64,000 bases of DNA from a bacterium (GTDB lineage Bacteria; Zhuqueibacterota; Zhuqueibacteria; Residuimicrobiales; Krinioviventaceae), in the NCBI GenBank assembly GCA_029561455.1, contig JAKQIY010000041.1, forward strand, positions 124,001 through 188,000, read 5' to 3'. Shown one piece after another: positions 61,975 through 64,000 of the stretch. The number at the start of each line of letters is the position of its first letter. Position 1 is the stretch's first letter. The translations under genes were made by a program, and so were the position numbers. The notes beneath the pieces are model-generated. The model did no database searches, was not told the DNA's origin, and saw nothing but the letters and a program-made list of their open reading frames with translations.

Positions 61975-64000
61975 ATGATTTCGGAACCCGTTAAACTTTC
62001 TGATCAAATCCTGGAATTGTTCGGGAACAGTAAGGCATTAGTGCAAATTTCGGAACATCTCAGCCAAAACCGCCAGGTTTCCATTACCGGCGCACCGACA
62101 ACCGCCAGAGCCTTTACATTATTGGCTTTGCACAGCAATGTAAAAAAACCGCTCCTGGTTCTGCTGGCCGATGATAAAAGCGCCAAATTATTCTATGACG
62201 ACCTGGTCAATATTTCCCAAAATACAATAATAGAGTATTTTCCGGTTATGCATCGCCAGTTCTGGACTGAATTGGGCCCAGAAAGCAACCGGGTGGGGCA
62301 AAGGTTATTAACGCTGAAAAATCTTGTTTCAACCCGGCCGGGAATAATTATAACCGGCGCCGGCGCGCTTTTGGAAAAGGTTTATCATCCTGTACAGATG
62401 AAAAATAAAACTATACATCTCCAAACCGGCGAAGCCTTTAATTTTAATGCCCTGGTAACGCAACTGGTTGAAAATGGTTATGTCCGCGAAGAGCGGGTTG
62501 ACCGACCCGGTGAAATGAGTGTCCGCGGCGGCCTGATCGATCTGTTCATGTTTGAAGAACTCAACCCCATTCGCATTGAATTCTTTGGTGATACGGTTGA
62601 ATCTATCCGCAAGTTTGATGTTGAAACCCAGCGCTCGATTGAATCGTGCCGGGAAATACAGGTATATCCCCTGGGCGCCGGTGGTTTATATGGCCCGTTT
62701 GACGATCTGCATTCCGGTGAAATGAACTTTGACGGGTGTTTACTCGATTATCTGCCCCGCGAAACAATGGTATGTTTTATTGATTATTCGACGGTACACG
62801 CCGAAATAATGGATTTTATGCAGGAAATGACCTTTCGCCTGGAAGGTTTTGCCAAAGAACATAAAATCGAGGAATTACCCTATAATATGTTTTATATGGG
62901 GTATAAAACCATCCTTAAATCATTACAGCAAATGCCCGGTTGTGAATTTACCCTGTTAAATAATTCCTTTGCTTATCAAGTAAATATGGGCCTGGAACCG
63001 ACCGGCGGCTTTTATGGCAAGTTTGAGTTATTTAAGGAAGAGATAAACCGGCTTATTGACGCCCATCCAACCGGAAAACCGCATTTCTATTATTGTTGTG
63101 ATTCAAGCGGCCAGGAAAACCGCATCAAAGAGTTACTAGCGCAGGAAAAGTTTCCCGAAATTGTCAAGACTTGTTTGTTAAACATTTCTGAAGGATTTCT
63201 CTGGCCGGAAAAGGCCATTTATTTATATACCAACCGCGAGTTATTTTCCCGGGAAAAATACCCCAAGCCCGGTTTTATTGAAAAACGCCAGGTGGCGCTG
63301 CGTGACCTCGCCGCCATTCAATTTGGCGATTATATCGTTCACCAGGATCACGGGATTGGTATTTATCGCGGCCTGAAAAAGATCAATGCCTATGGCAAAG
63401 AGCGGGAATGCCTGCTCATCGAATATAAAGATAATGATCTTTTATATGTACCCCTGGAAAAAATGGACCTGGTACAAAAGTATTCCGGACGCGACGGGGT
63501 AGTACCGCAGATCAGTAAACTGGGAACCATCGCCTGGGAAAAGCTGAAAGAAAAAACCAGGGAAGACATTAAACAGGTTGCCGAGAAATTGATCAAACTC
63601 TATGCTACCAGAAAAATTCGCAAGGGATATGCTTTTTCCGAAGACTCGATTTGGCAAAAGGAACTGGAAGCATCATTTGAGTATGAAGAAACCGGCGATC
63701 AGCTTCAGGCAATTGACAGCATTAAACAGGATATGGAAAAACCCCGTCCCATGGATCGGCTGGTATGCGGCGATGTCGGATTCGGCAAAACCGAAGTGGC
63801 AATTCGTGCGGCTTTCAAAGCGATCAATGACGGCAAACAGGTGGCTGTTCTGGTTCCAACTACAATCCTTGCCCAGCAGCACTATTTAACTTTTAAAAGT
63901 CGGTTACAACAATTTCCGGTTACAGTCGATATGCTGTCGCGGTTTAAAACCCCGGCGCAGCAAAAAGAAATTGTTAAAAAGCTGGGCGAAGGGAAACTGG
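61975..64000 (+). CDS. mfd: Transcription-repair coupling factor Mfd (3' truncated by window end)
   Basis: 675 codons are visible from the ATG at 61975 to the window edge. UvrB-like N-terminal module: 'GEMSVRGGLIDLFMFEELNP' followed by 'IEFFGDTVESIRKFD'. RNA-polymerase-interacting CarD-like domain: 'LRDLAAIQFGDYIVHQDHGI' and 'DLLYVPLEKMDLVQKYSG'. Translocase domain begins with Walker A 'RLVCGDVGFGKTEVAIRAAF' and motif Ia 'VAVLVPTTILAQQHYLTF'. It removes stalled RNA polymerase and recruits UvrA to lesions. The rest of the helicase and the C-terminal domain lie outside the window. Confidence 0.96.
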   Translation, partial: MISEPVKLSDQILELFGNSKALVQISEHLSQNRQVSITGAPTTARAFTLLALHSNVKKPLLVLLADDKSAKLFYDDLVNISQNTIIEYFPVMHRQFWTELGPESNRVGQRLLTLKNLVSTRPGIIITGAGALLEKVYHPVQMKNKTIHLQTGEAFNFNALVTQLVENGYVREERVDRPGEMSVRGGLIDLFMFEELNPIRIEFFGDTVESIRKFDVETQRSIESCREIQVYPLGAGGLYGPFDDLHSGEMNFDGCLLDYLPRETMVCFIDYSTVHAEIMDFMQEMTFRLEGFAKEHKIEELPYNMFYMGYKTILKSLQQMPGCEFTLLNNSFAYQVNMGLEPTGGFYGKFELFKEEINRLIDAHPTGKPHFYYCCDSSGQENRIKELLAQEKFPEIVKTCLLNISEGFLWPEKAIYLYTNRELFSREKYPKPGFIEKRQVALRDLAAIQFGDYIVHQDHGIGIYRGLKKINAYGKERECLLIEYKDNDLLYVPLEKMDLVQKYSGRDGVVPQISKLGTIAWEKLKEKTREDIKQVAEKLIKLYATRKIRKGYAFSEDSIWQKELEASFEYEETGDQLQAIDSIKQDMEKPRPMDRLVCGDVGFGKTEVAIRAAFKAINDGKQVAVLVPTTILAQQHYLTFKSRLQQFPVTVDMLSRFKTPAQQKEIVKKLGEGKL

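Overview
The window comes from a Gram-negative, probably anaerobic bacterium of the wider FCB group. Likely relatives are Calditrichota, KSB1 or Marinimicrobia-like lineages, but this is inferred from gene content, not from a phylogeny. Supporting signs are a BamA/TamA-type outer-membrane protein, many signal peptides and lipoboxes, FlgD-like C-terminal modules ('QNYPNPF' motif), Fibrobacter-type FISUMP domains, bacillithiol genes and a large pyruvate:ferredoxin oxidoreductase. Base composition is uneven. Most of the left half is moderately GC-rich, 23.9-28.2 kb is strikingly AT-rich, and the right end is moderately AT-rich.

Layout. 0-11 kb: end of a large surface protein, a BamA/TamA-like protein, a RAYT transposase embedded in its own REP-like repeats, a CBM6-type secreted protein, a SpoU methylase, a secreted M1 peptidase and a cellobiose phosphorylase. 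11-17.5 kb: three tandem paralogous lipoproteins that are mosaics of one another. 17.5-18.7 kb: a decayed type II restriction-modification locus with a methylase stump and an NgoMIV-like endonuclease lacking its catalytic and recognition residues. 19-23.8 kb: radical SAM protein, putative secreted metalloprotein, anmK (which carries a dense cluster of perfect DnaA boxes) and an unknown protein. 23.9-28.2 kb: AT-rich island with CsgG-like, GNA1162-like and TPR lipoproteins. 28.5-31.6 kb: bacillithiol operon (methyltransferase, bshC, bshB1). 31.7-32.7 kb: DUF4160/DUF2442 pair between diverged direct repeats. 33-41.5 kb: FISUMP protein, HAD phosphatase, GH35-like lipoprotein without catalytic glutamates, thioesterase, carbamoyltransferase and SxtJ-like protein.

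41.6-47.3 kb holds what may be a self-contained regulated system. A secreted aspartate-rich Ca2+-binding repeat protein and an outer-membrane beta-barrel candidate are read leftwards from a near-perfect sigma-54 promoter. About 110-130 bp upstream lie two phased dyads. A divergent NtrB/NtrC-type sensor kinase and sigma-54 activator pair follows.

47.3-64 kb looks origin-proximal. dgt is read leftwards. Next comes an intergenic region with about six DnaA boxes and a very AT-rich stretch (candidate oriC), then tRNA-Phe. Rightward genes follow: nifJ, a dihydroorotate-dehydrogenase-like gene, then the classical rpmH-rnpA-yidD-yidC-mnmE-mnmG-rsmG cluster and the 5' part of mfd. Two perfect 16-bp parS-like palindromes bracket mnmG. 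dnaA, parA and parB are not in the window.
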